64,000 nt of DNA from Corydoras sp. C115. Its lineage: Eukaryota > Chordata > Actinopteri > Siluriformes > Callichthyidae. Each line of letters opens with the position of its first letter. Position 1 is the first letter of the stretch. Shown here piece after piece: positions 11,723 to 52,375 of this stretch. The stretch spans positions 253,001-317,000 of the forward strand of contig JAFMOC010000441.1 in the NCBI GenBank assembly GCA_019802505.1. Direction: 5' to 3'. Position numbers and translations under genes: made by a program. Below the pieces are notes generated by a model that was not told the origin of the DNA, made no database searches, and saw only the letters and a program-made list of their open reading frames with translations.

Positions 11723-12040
11723 AGCAGAAAACAGAGTTCATTGCAGAAAACTGTTGCAGCTGCAACATTCAGCTTTTCTCCCAAAGTTCAGGATCAGGAT
11801 TAAATGTCACCGACCGGACGAGGCAGGATTCTGTTATCGGATAGGAGCTCTGAAGCTGCCAGTCTTAGACATGATAAGCAGCTTTTAGCTCATTCAGAAG
11901 ACCCTTTTTCTTCAGTACAAAACAACACTGCGTCTCGCTCGTTTCCGGATTACAAGCTTTTAAACCGGAAAAGGGGACGCGTCCTGAATCACACTCCGCT
12001 CTGTACTGTGCCCTACAACATATGACTAAAAAAACACAAC
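11723..12040 (-). promoter_or_regulatory. DIPK1A 5' UTR and promoter region
   Basis: This stretch upstream of the DIPK1A ATG has more CpG than its surroundings (for example cgaccggacgagg and gggacgcgtcc) and no coding potential. The transcription start is not visible. Confidence 0.5.
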
Positions 12041-12046
12041 AATGCA

Positions 12047-12173
12047 TACTTTTACATTTAGTCATTTAGCAGACGCTTTTATTCAAAACGACTTACAAAT
12101 GAGAGAACAACGCAATCAGTAGTTAAGGGAAAACACTGAGAAATTATAAAAATCTGATCATTATCCGATCCTG

Positions 12174-12178
<5 letters not shown>
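12047..12178 (-). repeat. interspersed repeat containing the gcagacgcttttat motif
   Basis: It begins catttagtcatttagcagac, the reverse complement of the 3' tail found on the S2 SINEs and common on fish L2-type LINEs. Similar blocks occur at 17661-17830, 33338-33545 and 43090-43200, sharing a downstream segment (cagtagtta...aaaaca...). The minus orientation is inferred from that tail. Confidence 0.55.

Positions 12179-12244
<66 letters not shown>
12179..12244. repeat. (TA)n microsatellite
   Basis: About 33 TA units between a repeat block and an S1 SINE. Confidence 0.95.
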
Positions 12245-12245
<1 letters not shown>

Positions 12246-12246
<1 letters not shown>

Positions 12247-12575
12247 TTTCATTCATTCATTATCTCCCGCTTTATCCTCTATTAGGGTCGCGGTGGGGTT
12301 CCCCATGCCTGTCCAGGGGAGAACATCTCGGGCGCTGGGCAGATAGACCCAGGATGGGCCGCCAATCCATTGCTGGGCACACACTCACTCACACAGACAC
12401 ACACTATATGGGGCAATTTTGAGAATTCAATTGACTTGATACATGTTTTTGGACTGTGGGAGGAAACCGGAGAACCCGGAGGAAACCCACGCAGACACGG
12501 GGAGAACATGGAAACTCCACCCAGATGGGGATTCGAACCGGGAATCCCTAGCGCTGAGAGGCGAACATGCTAATA
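12246..12575 (-). mobile_element. SINE family S1 (copy 4), 5' head trimmed
   Basis: Minus-strand copy with its attcattcattatc tail at the low end. The tRNA-like head stops after gaggcgaacatgctaa and runs into (TA)n, so the first 25 or so head bases are lost. Confidence 0.88.
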
Positions 12576-12719
12576 TATATATATATATATTGAAGGGAAA
12601 AATAATGAGCATTATTACGCATTTAATATTTACAAGTAGTAAATGTAGATCAAAGCATTATTTATTTATTTCAGGCATTAATAGTGCTTAAGTTCTCATA
12701 CTTTTAACAAGCTACGGCA

Positions 12720-13115
12720 GTGTTGTTCTCTAATCAGACCCACGTGACAATGTATCTCTGTGTCAAGGTCAGGATTTACAGAAGGGAGTCACCGGCAGGG
12801 AGTAGTATTATACGGTCGGTTGACTACAAACGTTCTGGTAACAAGAAGCATCATTATTTTACACTAAGCAGAATAACTTCTGCTCGGACTCAGGCGGGCC
12901 ATCTGAGATGGAAGAGCAGCAAAGGTAGGGGCCTGTGCAGGCAGAGTATATGAGGATGGAGTCAGAGTCAGAGGTTGGAGAACAGGCAGATCTCGCACGG
13001 GTTGTTGACTGCTCTCTTCTTCCCAGAACTCTTTTGTATAATAAACGTTATTTCTTCACTCAGAACTGTTGGTGTTATCTCCTCCTTTTCAAACGAACGC
13101 GCGGGTAGATTTACC

Positions 13116-13118
<3 letters not shown>
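12720..13118 (+). mobile_element. candidate solo LTR (weak)
   Basis: The block ends with features usual in an LTR R-U5 region: a TATA/poly(A)-like tataataaacgttatttc (about 13034-13053), then ctgttggtgttatctcc and an end near tttaccca. No paired LTR, primer site or coding region is present, so this is tentative. Confidence 0.35.

Positions 13119-13180
<62 letters not shown>
13119..13180. repeat. (TA)n microsatellite
   Basis: About 31 TA units, followed by an (ATTC)n run (13190-13228) that is the expanded SINE tail. Confidence 0.95.
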
Positions 13181-13181
<1 letters not shown>

Positions 13182-13187
13182 TGTATA

Positions 13188-13432
13188 TATTCATTCATTC
13201 ATTCATTCATTCATTCATTCATTCATTATCTCCCGCTTTATCCTCTAGTAGGGTCGTGGTCCTCCCACAGTCCAAAAACATGGATTCAAGGTCAATTGAA
13301 TTCTCCAAATTAACCCATATAGTGTGAGTGTGTTCCCAGCGATAGATTGGCGCCCTATCCTGGGTTTATTCTGGTGCCCAGCACCAATGTTCTCCCCTGG
13401 ATGGGCATGGGGACCCCCCGCGACAATATTAA
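13188..13432. mobile_element. SINE family S1 (copy 5), inverted chimera
   Basis: The segment 13190-13260 is the S1 tail in minus orientation (expanded attc repeats, then tatctcccgctttatcctct). It joins directly to a plus-orientation S1 body starting cctcccacagtccaaaaaca at 13261 and running to the 3' end near 13432. The head is missing. Confidence 0.8.
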
Positions 13433-14223
13433 TAATATTTGATTTCATTTTCAACATAAATGCACAATTATCAGATAGCAGTGGCAGTCTGTGTATATCT
13501 ATGGAAACCCATTTCTGACACTAATACAAAAAAGCAAAAGTTTTACTTTATAGCCAAAAGTCTGGACTTTATAGCCCAGAATTCTGACTTCACTAATATC
13601 ACGCTGAACTTTGCATGTGTGCACATATGTGTGTATGTACACATATAAATCGCTGTAAATTACATACTATATGCTTTTCTTAACATCCTAAAATGTTTAC
13701 TGTTTACAGATTGTATTTGTAATAATACAACATTTATTCACCATTTTAATGATTTACAGTTTGAGATGTTATTTACTAAATTGTTAAAACTTTGTGCGTT
13801 GTTATGTTGATGGTAAATCACAGCAATAAAGCTGCTTGTGGTTTGGTTGCATGGTGTAGAAAACAAATCTGGCAGTGTACAGCAACGTGTTTAAACAACG
13901 TTGTGGTATCTACTTTGATAAGACTTTTGACAAGCAAGTGGGACGAGAAGCATTCACATGGGCGTTTCTTATTCAAACCATGGACCACATTCAAACCACA
14001 TGGTAGACATTACACTCCGCTCCTGAGTACTGCACGATAGCACTTTTCTGAAGCTGTGACTTTATTGACCTCATCACAGCCACTTTATTCTCATCATTTT
14101 AAGTACACACTGCACTTTATTCTATGATGCCACATTCACATTCACTCATCACATTGGTATATATTCACAGTCATAATATTGCACTTGCGAAAAGTACATA
14201 CTATAAAATTTGTGGCTGTCATA

Positions 14224-14228
<5 letters not shown>
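13433..14228. other. intergenic, nothing recognised
   Basis: AT-rich unique-looking sequence between DIPK1A and MTF2. I see no gene, RNA or repeat family. Confidence 0.5.

Positions 14229-14302
<74 letters not shown>
14229..14302. repeat. (TA)n microsatellite
   Basis: About 36 TA units followed by tactgtatatatactgtata variants up to 14340. Confidence 0.95.
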
Positions 14303-14303
<1 letters not shown>

Positions 14304-14429
14304 TGTATATATACTGTATATATATACTGTATATATACATATGCATATTCTTATTCAACTTGTATACAGTATATTATGTTAAAATTTTGTCACATTATTT
14401 GAACAATAAAAAGTAGATCTAGGGCCCTA

Positions 14430-15112
14430 GGCCGTAGTTCAATGATTGACTTTGTAGTTGTGTCATTGGAAGATGCCGGTCAGACCAGGCAGACACAAAC
14501 GTATAGTGAGGGTTTTCTGGGAACGTCTGGCAGAAGAACCCGTCAGACGGATGTTCAACTCTCACCTCTGTCAGGGCTTCAACCACATTCTGGGGGAGGA
14601 AGGGGACATTGAGTCTGAATGGGCCATGTTCCGTTCCTCTATTGTTGAGGCGGCGGACAGGAGCTGTGGTCGCAAAATAGTTGGTGCCTGTCATGGCGGT
14701 AACCCATGAACACAGTGGTGGTCAACCCGTGTGAGAGATGCCGTCAAGCTGAAGAAGGAGCCATATCAGGCATGGTTGGGACTCCAGAAGCAGCTGACCG
14801 GTACCGACAGGCCAGGCAATTTGCGGCTTCGTGCATCACGGAGGCAAAAACCCGGGCGTGGGAGGAGTTTGGTGAGGCCTTGGAAAGTGACTTTCAGTCG
14901 GCTCCAAGAAGATTCTGGCTGCGACTCAGGAGAGGAAAGCAGTGTGCCACTAACAGAAGTATATAGTGGAGGTGATGCTCTGTTAACTTTGACTGGGGAT
15001 GTCATTAAGCGATGGAAGGAATATTTCAAGGACATTCTCAATCCCACCAATATGCCCTCCAGAGAGGAGGCAGAGTCAGAGGACCCAGGAGGCTTGTCCA
15101 TCACTGTGGAGG
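14430..15112 (+). pseudogene. non-LTR retrotransposon fragment (LINE family N), endonuclease/RT junction
   Basis: Split plus-strand frames encode a linker before a reverse transcriptase: ESEWAMFRSSIVEAADRSCG, AADRYRQARQFAAS, RAWEEFGEALESDFQSAPRR, then WKEYFKDILNPTNMPS, ending at LSITVEAY. Internal frameshifts and stops are present and the RT catalytic core is absent. The same family recurs in minus orientation at 25.5-26.3 kb. I recognise the family as a common fish LINE but not its clade. Confidence 0.8.
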
Positions 15113-15329
15113 CATATTTCTGTAATACATTTTAATTGGGAGACATTGTCTGTCTCATCAAAGGTACACTCCAATCAGAGGGGGTTAATACACCTGCTAG
15201 AAGTCCTTTGTGTCGCCAGATCAAAATCTGATTGGTTGAAACAACAGGTTGATCGACACTTATTTAATGTTAGTTATTTAATGTGAACATTTATTCTAAA
15301 GATCTTAGGCAAATAATTTCGATAGTCGA

Positions 15330-15475
15330 CCCATATGGGCAGAACAGGGCACCAAACTATTGCTGGGCACACATTCACTCACACACAAAATATAGGGGCA
15401 ATTGAGGTCAGACAATTTACCTTGAGTCCACGTCTTTGAATTGTGGGAAGAAAACCGGAGAACCCGGAGGAAATG
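15330..15475 (-). mobile_element. old SINE S1 fragment (copy 6)
   Basis: Diverged minus-strand S1 body: agggcaccaa...gctgggcacacattcactc...accggagaacccggagg. Head and tail are missing. Confidence 0.65.
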
Positions 15476-15602
15476 ATTTGAAGAGAATCAGACAGACCAT
15501 TTGGAATTATAAGTATGAATGAAATATAATTTTTTTTGTCTGTGATTTAGACATTTTTAGGCCTTCACAGAAGACTATGAAGGCCCTAATGCCCCCCAAT
15601 GT

Positions 15603-15701
15603 TAGATAGATAAATAGATAAATAGATACATAGATAGACAGACAGACACAGACAGACAGACAGACAGACAGACAGAGAGACAGATAGAACTATAGGTAGA
15701 T

Positions 15702-15785
<84 letters not shown>

Positions 15786-15786
15786 C
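15603..15786. repeat. (GATA)n/(GACA)n tetranucleotide array
   Basis: tagataga and cagacaga units make up about 180 bp, ending against an inverted (CATC/TATC)n run (15787-15823), so the right end can fold on itself. Confidence 0.95.
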
Positions 15787-15829
15787 CTTCCATCCATCCA
15801 TCTATCTATCGATCTATCTATCAGTTTTT

Positions 15830-16150
15830 ATGGTGCACTGGTAAAAGTTAATGAATATGTGTGGTGAAAGATGTTTCCTCTTCATTGTCCTAAAAACCCT
15901 GTTGTGCCTTCTTCACCAAATAAGAAATTCTGAACATTAGAAAACTCCTCAACATCCAAGATCTACAGCACTGTTAATCTAGACAGGAGTGTTTTTGTTG
16001 TTGTTGGTTTTCCTGTAGTCCATAATGAGCTCTTTTGTTTTCTCGATATTAAGGGAGAGGTTTTTTTTTTGAAACACCATGCCACTGTTGGATAGGCATG
16101 GATAGGCATAGGCAAAGTCATCATTGTCTGACATCATAATGTATCCGAAT
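15830..16150 (-). pseudogene. Rex1/CR1-like LINE RT remnant
   Basis: A minus-strand frame includes SLNIEKTKELIMDYRK, matching the post-catalytic segment (LNTTKTKELILDFRR) of the Rex1-type LINE at 19.3-22.3 kb. It is short, degraded and adjoins low-complexity sequence. Confidence 0.55.
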
Positions 16151-16264
16151 ACTGTGATGTCATAAGAAAAAAAAAAAAGTTTTAGAATATCATATATCAA
16201 TGCATTTTTTCAATATCAATACTTTTGCTTATTTTTTCTACATTTTTCCTAAGAGTCAAAAATA

Positions 16265-16465
16265 AAGATGGTGTGGTGGCTCAGTGGTTAGGGTGTTGGG
16301 CTATCAATCTGAAGGTTTGGGGGTTCAAATCCTAGGTCCACTAAAATTACCAATGTGGGTCATTGATCAAGGCCCTTAACCCTCATTGAGCCAGCGATGT
16401 TGTGATTAACCCTGTGCTCAACTTGCAAGTCGCTTTGGATAAAAGCGTCTGCTAAATGGTTTTAT
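16265..16465 (+). mobile_element. tRNA-derived SINE, family S2 (copy 1)
   Basis: The head carries an A box (ggtggctcagtggttaggg) and B box (gggttcaaatcct). The body is followed by an L2-like 3' tail (tttggataaaagcgtctgct). It sits about 100-300 bp upstream of the MTF2 promoter. Copy 2 is at 42543-42757. Confidence 0.85.
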
Positions 16466-16579
16466 GTTGACCGGAATCGACAAAACAGTTGATATGGGAT
16501 ATACTCTAATACGAATCCAATAGGAATTTAAGCAATTTAAGGCAAATATTATTTAGATTTAGATTCAGATTTTTTTTGA

Positions 16580-16937
16580 CCTGCCTGACCAATAGCAGAA
16601 CGGAATTTATCACGAGCGCTAAACACTGTCCAATCACAGGCGGAAACTGTCTGCCTATGCCGTGCGCTGAAACCGACGAGTCACGGAAACGGGTGCTAAA
16701 CAAATCTACAGGGCGCAAATTGGGTGTTTTCTCCCACAATGCAGCTCAACTCAGCGGGAAACCAAAATGGCTGGACTAAATGCAGAAAAACGCTCGTTTA
16801 TTGTTTTTTGAATTTTTCTCGGCGTCTGTCCTGTCGTCTGATTTTAGAAGTCGTTTAAGAACGAGACGGTTATTTAAAACCGCTTGTTTAATGCTTTTTC
16901 CCGTCTATGCGTCGTTTTGATCGCTGGAAGTGGCCGA
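16580..16937 (+). promoter_or_regulatory. MTF2 promoter and 5' UTR
   Basis: A CpG-enriched stretch directly upstream of the MTF2 start codon, with CCAAT boxes at about 16588-16592 and 16630-16634. No TATA box is apparent. A short upstream reading frame (16767-16811) lies in it. Confidence 0.6.
16767..16811 (+). CDS. candidate upstream ORF in the MTF2 leader (14 aa)
   Basis: ATG in a favourable context (accaaaATGG), 14 codons and TGA, 126 nt before the MTF2 start. It can act only if transcription starts upstream of it, which is not shown by the sequence. Confidence 0.35.
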   Translation: MAGLNAEKRSFIVF

Positions 16938-46071
<29,134 letters not shown>

Positions 46072-47923
46072 GCCCTTAGTCTATAGTCCGTTGTCTTCGG
46101 ATGCTTTAGAACTTTGGTTTGGAACTCTGGGGTGTTTAGTATGTTGATGTAGAAGTATGGAGTGGCAGCAGAATATGTAGAGTGGAACGCACACAGGTAA
46201 GGGTGCAAAATGGTTTGGTTCTTGGAAAAGGGTAATTTAACAACCTCCTTGCTAAAATATACAGTCTGCCTTTCAGACTGTAAATTCTACACCTTCTGCA
46301 CAAAAGATGCAGACCTGGAACCTGGTAGTTAAAACAGTAAATTCTGGCTTCCTATGGTATTTTTAAAAACTCACCGACTTACCCTCACAATTTATTCATA
46401 ATTTGCTAATTTGTAGAGATTTTTTTCTATTTAGTAGAAATGCACTTGAATTAGTTTGTGTTGTCTCATTTTCTTTTGAATGTCATCTAAAAGATTGCAG
46501 AGTAATACAGTATAATGAAAGTTAAACTTGGTTATTTTTAACCTGGGCCTTTTTTTAGTTTATTCAAATGCAATTTTTGTTCAATGAAAAATATCAGTCA
46601 AGTATTTGAGTTTAAAAACATGATACAATGCAAGTCTAGGGGGCAAACCACTGTATCAAATGTCACTGCTTGTTTTTGTCACTGACAATTTCAGTAACTA
46701 TCTGACAACATGGAATGGTTCCCCATGGACATTGTCGTGTGCATGTCTAACACAGTCACTGTAATGTAACTGTAGAAAATTCCTTTTTCCAGTTACTGTC
46801 TCCCATATATCTTTTTCTGGTCTCTCAGTGCCTGAAGTCGATTACTGATGGGCTGCTTTTGCAGAAAAAATGGTAATAGTCTTATTTTTATGAATTCTAC
46901 ATGACCACTCATTTTGTAAAATTGGAAAACAGCCTTTTGGTAATCCACCACATGCAATAAGTTACTGTATCTAATTTGAAAAGGAGAACACTGACTGTCA
47001 AAAAGTCCCTTCTCAGTTTTATGTATGTCAAGCAATGTTCATGTTTTAGCTATTTTTAGTTTGATGCTGGCAAAAACAAATGCCTTAATTTGACTTGGAT
47101 ACTTGCACCACACATTATTCAGCTGTTTTGTGGTTAAAGACATTATACTCGATTCAGGATAGATTTTTACTTGGTTTGCTTAGCAGTTAAAATTGGATTT
47201 ATAAAGATAAGAGCACAGCGCATAGGTTAAAAATACTGACGTTTCCCTTTAACTCCATGCATAGCTATTTAAAATGGAGCTATTTAAATTGGGTCATTAA
47301 GATAACAAAATAGATTGAATGATATTAAGAGAATTTCACCAATCTTACTTCTTACACCTTTTTCATTCTTTAAACGATGTATTAATGAGTCTTTTTTTCT
47401 TAAAAAAAAATCTTCAACGTTAGAACTACAGGTAACACGTGATCTGTATAGACTTACAGGTATGCGTAGTGCGATAAACCACAAATCCTTATCTATCAGT
47501 CATCACTGTAAAGCACTGGTGTCAATGTAAGCTCAAGGAGGATGCGAAACCGATGAGCAGTTATCCTCACTGCACCTGATGTATATAAAGTATTAATGTT
47601 GGATGCTGCTGCAGACTAAGGCTTGTTTAGATTTAAGTGCCCATGAGAACAGTTTTATAACCTTAAAGATTTCAGTTACAGTGAATTGCACATTGGTATT
47701 GTACTTTTGCAACTTGAGGCAGGATTTAGAAACTTAATTGTTGCTTTTTTTAAACAGTCTAATGTCATTGCAACAGACTTGACATTATTTGATGCACAAC
47801 TACACAATCAGTTTCAAGCATGCTGTTCTTTTCAAGCCATCTTTAGGATAATCATGGAAAATGATAATTGATAAGTTTTATGGCTTGTAGCTCTGGTTTA
47901 AATTTGAAGTATTTTCTGACATG

Positions 47924-48310
47924 TACTATATTGGCAAAAGTATTGGAACACTTACACATTACATCCACAAATTTTTATGACTTCCAGTTTTAAGTCGACT
48001 CCCACTTCCATTTGTACCAGCTTCCACTATTTTGGTAAAGTTTTATGCAAGATATTGGAGTGTGTCTGAAAATCTTTCATCCAGAAAGCATTTGTGAGGT
48101 CAGACAAGAGAGCCTTGTGTCTGTTCTAGTTTATCTTAAAGGTCTATGATGGGGTTACGGTCAATGTTTAAACTATGAATGGCTGTCCAAACTGTTCCCA
48201 CAAAGTTTGAAGCATACAGCAAACATGACTAGTAGCTTTATTTAATATTGGACTCCGTGGCTATCAGACTCCGTTATTAAAAGGTGTGGCTTAGTACTTT
48301 TGTTCATAGA
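47924..48310. mobile_element. MITE-like block with Tc1-type ends
   Basis: The left end actatattggcaaaagtattggaac and right end gtggcttagtacttttgttc are roughly inverted, of the aagtattgg..aca type seen in fish Tc1-like non-autonomous repeats. No coding remains. A stray related end (gtgtcctaatacctttgtcc) occurs near 50362-50381. Confidence 0.5.
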
Positions 48311-49810
48311 GTACAAGTTATATTGCTCAAGGCATCCCCTGCTATTTAAGCTTTTTTTTTTTTTTTGTCTGCTTCCAAATATAAACGGTTATATTGTTCA
48401 CCCTAGGTTACAGATTAAAAAGAAAAGCCCTTAATTTGCAGTGATAATCCTAGACATGAAGCAAGACTTGCTGAGAAGTTGTTTAGCTAAGTGTTCTGAA
48501 TTTCTAGTGACCTTTACAATACCCTGACCTCAACCACAGTCAACATGTTTGGGGAAAAATTTAAATGCTACTGGTCGCTCTTCTAAAGTCAGTATAGGAC
48601 CTTTTAAAATATACCTGTCTAACAAACAATTGTATTATGATTACAATAACTAAGATCAGATTTTTTTCCACATTCCAATGGTCGACTTGACCATTATCTG
48701 AAACTGTGTGATTATAAAAATTCAACTGCTGAACGCAATTGCTTATGATGATGGATCGGCATACATGTGTTTCCAGCAAAAGGTTTGGTAGGTGTAGTGG
48801 AAATAAGAGGTTCACATACTTTGTAAATGATGTGTGTTTGCAATATGAAATGGTATATAGTATGTTTTATAAATCGTTACTTTTTAAGCCACTTTCAGCA
48901 TTAATTTTTGTATTATACCCCACTGTTAGATAAACTTTTTTTGTGGAATAGAGGGACACCCTTTATTTGTTTTAAGATGATTTAATCTTTTATATAATGA
49001 TTGTCATGTTAGTTATGTTGTTTCAGTTAATATTGAGCTCTGCAAATACTTATTTGAAGGTTGTTTGTTGGAGTCTTAATGTAATTATTTGTTTTTTGGA
49101 CCATTGGTTTACAAACCCAAGAGCCTTGCCATTTAGGCATTTGTTTGTTGTGTTCATGTTTTAATATGCACACAATTTGAAACCTAGGGACTTTATTTTT
49201 GTATAAAGAACTTTTATTTTCTGTATTTTTGTGTTCTATGCAAGATGTCTAGCTGACACTTTGTGCTTTTTCATTTTCTGTTTCATGTTCATTCACTTCA
49301 GGAAAACAAATGATCTATATTTTTGTTACAGCTTTTTAATGATGCTCGGTGCTACTTCTTGCATTTAGGGGAAAAAAATGTACACTACCAATATCCAAGT
49401 AACAATATGTATCAAGTAAAAAATGTACCCCCAAAATATTGAAGTTACATCAGCTGTCATTAATATTTATGTCTTGGATGGAAAGCTGTTGATTGGGAGT
49501 TCCCTCGAAACAACTTGTTGATTGATCAGTTAGACTTGAAATCTGTGGTAGTGGTTTGGCAAATAGGAAAACTAAGCTGCCAGAATACCTGCTTTATTAG
49601 TTTTGTTGTAATCTTCCATATTAAGTAACATGCAGAAAAAAAAGATCATTATTTATTATCCCTTGGCATATCTTGCCATTATAGTAGGAATTTGCATCAC
49701 TACCCCAATGATTCTTGCTTTGTGTTGGCAGTCACTATAAATTTGGGTGGAGATTATATGACTTTGAAAGAGTCGGGTATTTAGTGTTAAATGGGTGTGA
49801 AAATGTAGGT

Positions 49811-49816
49811 AATAAA
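49811..49816 (+). terminator. candidate poly(A) signal of MTF2
   Basis: AATAAA about 3.7 kb after the MTF2 stop codon. Another is at 50204. Sequence alone does not say which is used. Confidence 0.35.
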
Positions 49817-50409
49817 ATATTTAAAATAATTGTTTCCTTTGACTAGAGTACATGTTTATTTTTTTCTAAAACACTGCAGGGTTTCATTAAACCAAGCATT
49901 GGCACAATCCTGCTTGTAAAGTGTAGCATTCATGACATATTTTTTCCACAACTGGTTTTCGCAAATTATGTAAAGTTAGATTTCAGATTTTTTTATTGCA
50001 GTATTCGGAAGTTCAAGTATCCAGTCACTTGTCTCTGAGCGCTAAGATTACAGCACAGGTTTTAGATCTCAACACTGATACCTCCTTTGTTTTTCATAGT
50101 CCTATTTTAAAATATTTTAAATGTTTCTCACTTTCTGTACCAGTCATAGATTTATTCAGCCTTTTTTTGTTTACTGGCTTTGAGCAGGCTTCTGTAGCCA
50201 AAGAATAAATTCATTAAAACAATAATGTGTGTTAAATTATTTTCCTTCATGGTAAATAATCCAGGAAAGCAGATGTATTACAGACAAGAACATGAACTAT
50301 ATTCAGCTAGGGGCTGAATGCTACTTCCTTAAATTTATTTAACAAAGAGTAAGAGTCTAAGTGTCCTAATACCTTTGTCCATTTAGTGTATTATAATTGT
50401 CATATTTAC

Positions 50410-51094
50410 TGTTACAAACCAGCCCAGAATGTCGCTAGGGGTTGTGGGGCTGGTGACATATAGACGTGTGATTGTGGGTGATTTGGTGGAAGGATTACAC
50501 ACAGGACAGACTTAGTGTAAACTTGGTGAGTTGTATTTACAGTGGGTTAAACATGGAGTGCACAAATAATACAGAAACAAAGAAACTTACAGTTTCTTGA
50601 GCCCCAAAAATACCCATACACATGGAAGGTGAACGGTGGACGGTGCCAAAGGAAAGAAAACAAAAGTACTAATCTGCCTAGTCAGGTCTCAACCTAGCCA
50701 AAAATACACTTGGTGGCACCCGCCCCTAACCTAATGAACTAAACAGAGGCCTTACTACGTGTTACACATGTAGAGGCGCGCCCAAACTTCCCTGTCCACC
50801 TTCCAGGTACAACAGAGCAGTACCAAAAACACACAACAGGAACTAAGGTGATAAGACACAAAATGGGGCAAACAATCACAAACAAACAGCAGCTTTTCAT
50901 AGACACAATCATCCAAAAAGTCTCCCAAAAGTCTCCCGCTCTGCTGCCTGGAGTGGTCCTTTTGTTCCTGATGCTCCACCCCTTTCCAACCAGCAGGGCT
51001 TCCCCATTGGTTCCCAGTCAGCACCTATGGAGACACAGGAGAAAACCAACACAGAACACACCAGAAAACAAAAGTGCTGCACTGGCACGTAACA
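50410..51094 (-). mobile_element. 3' LTR of a Ty3/gypsy retrotransposon (685 bp)
   Basis: Read on the minus strand it starts TGTTACGTGCC at 51094 and ends GGTTTGTAACA at 50410, with the inverted TGTTAC...GTAACA termini of an LTR. A purine tract precedes it. No matching 5' LTR is found at the other end of the element. Confidence 0.85.
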
Positions 51095-51108
51095 CGCTCC
51101 CCCAAAAG
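51095..51108 (-). promoter_or_regulatory. polypurine tract of the retrotransposon
   Basis: Minus strand CTTTTGGGGGAGCG, immediately before the LTR start TGTTAC. This is the position expected of the plus-strand primer. Confidence 0.75.
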
Positions 51109-51146
51109 ATAGCAGTAATACTGCTCATCTATTTACAAAACTAACG

Positions 51147-52301
51147 TTACACCCGGGAAAGCGCATCAGCAACTACATTATAAACACCTCTTTTGTGTTT
51201 TATATCCAAAACGTAGTCTTGCAACAGAAGAGCCCATCTCATTAGTCTCTGATTTTGGTTATACATACGTGACAGAAACACTGCTTTAGACTTAGGCAGT
51301 GGACCAACACAGTCAACCAGGACTCTTTCAAATGGCTCACCCATCACAGGAATTGGACACAGAGGAGCTGGTGGAACTACTTGGTTAGGCTTTCCTGTAA
51401 CTTGACAAACATGGCAAGAACGACAATACTGTGCAATGTCTCTTTTCATTCCAGGCCAAAAGAAATGTTTCCGAATGCGATAATAAGATTTGGTAATTCC
51501 TAAATGGCCTGCCCATAGACTATCATGAGCTAACGACAAAATCTGCTGCTTATATGTTGCTGGAACCACTATCTGAACAAAAATCTTATGCACAGGATCA
51601 CTACGTGAACTCCACTTGCACATCAAAACACCACTGTCCATAAAATAGGAGACAGACTGGTCAGGTGACTCTGCTTTACTAATCATGGTAAAATACTTAC
51701 TTAAACCTGGATCAGCTTTTTGTGCTTCTACAAGCTGATCATGATCAACTGCCAATTCTATGTCCTGCCTATCACTGACACTGCTTGGAGTTTTTGGTTG
51801 CTTCTGCTCCAAATTAGTATTACCTGCAGAACACCAAGCTTCAGACATGTCACAATCCATAAGAAAAGAATCAGACAAATCAACAACATCTTTAAATTTT
51901 TTTGATTGAGCACGGGTAAACACACAAGCAGGAAAAATTGTTTGATCATCAGGCAATGGTAACGTAATGTGCGGAGTATTCAAAACCTCTAAAATTGGCA
52001 ACACCTTACCTTCAGCAAGATCATTCCCCAATATAAACTCAATACCTTTTACAGGTAAAGCAGAACAGACAGCAACTCTAAACGTCCCAGAACATAGATC
52101 AGAAACCAACTTAACTTGGTGTAAAGGTTCTTTGATGTAACCCATTTCAAGCCCTTGACACACAGCAAAAGAGCCACAAAACGACTGGTCAGAGAAAGGA
52201 AGCACATTAGCTAATATAAATGACTGTGCAGCTCCAGTGTCCCTCAATATCTTGATAGACCTAAGATCTGTATCTCCTACCAAACCAACACAGCCCTTCA
52301 A
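51147..52301 (-). pseudogene. gypsy pol remnant: protease - integrase zinc finger - RNase H end
   Basis: The aspartic protease motif DTGAAQSF lies near residue 21. Then come a connecting region, the integrase H-H-C-C zinc finger (GHLGITKSYYRIRKHFFWPG to CRSCHVCQ) and the start of the integrase core (VDCVGPLPKSK). The frame passes directly into an RNase H C-terminus (RLMRWALLLQ and ADALSRV) followed by the stop. The join at about 51260 removes the rest of the integrase, the RT and most of RNase H. Confidence 0.88.
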
Positions 52302-52375
52302 AATAAATGGCTGATAACATGGGTCAACATCACTTTTCTCACAGGAAAGACTTTGCTGTGATGAACCGGCAAGTG

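Larger units (their letters stand above)
46072..49830 (+). other. MTF2 3' UTR and downstream region
   Basis: AT-rich, no coding potential. The first canonical AATAAA I notice after the stop is at 49811-49816, with another at 50204-50209, so the 3' UTR may be long. A MITE-like block lies within it at 47924-48310. Confidence 0.45.

Noticed and set aside
15603..15823. Regular 4-bp repeats that might suggest a CRISPR-like or other array
   Set aside because: Simple GATA/GACA microsatellite with no spacers, in a vertebrate genome.
46793..48815. Minus-strand open frames checked for TMED5
   Set aside because: None shows a GOLD domain, coiled coil plus C-terminal membrane segment, or p24-type tail.
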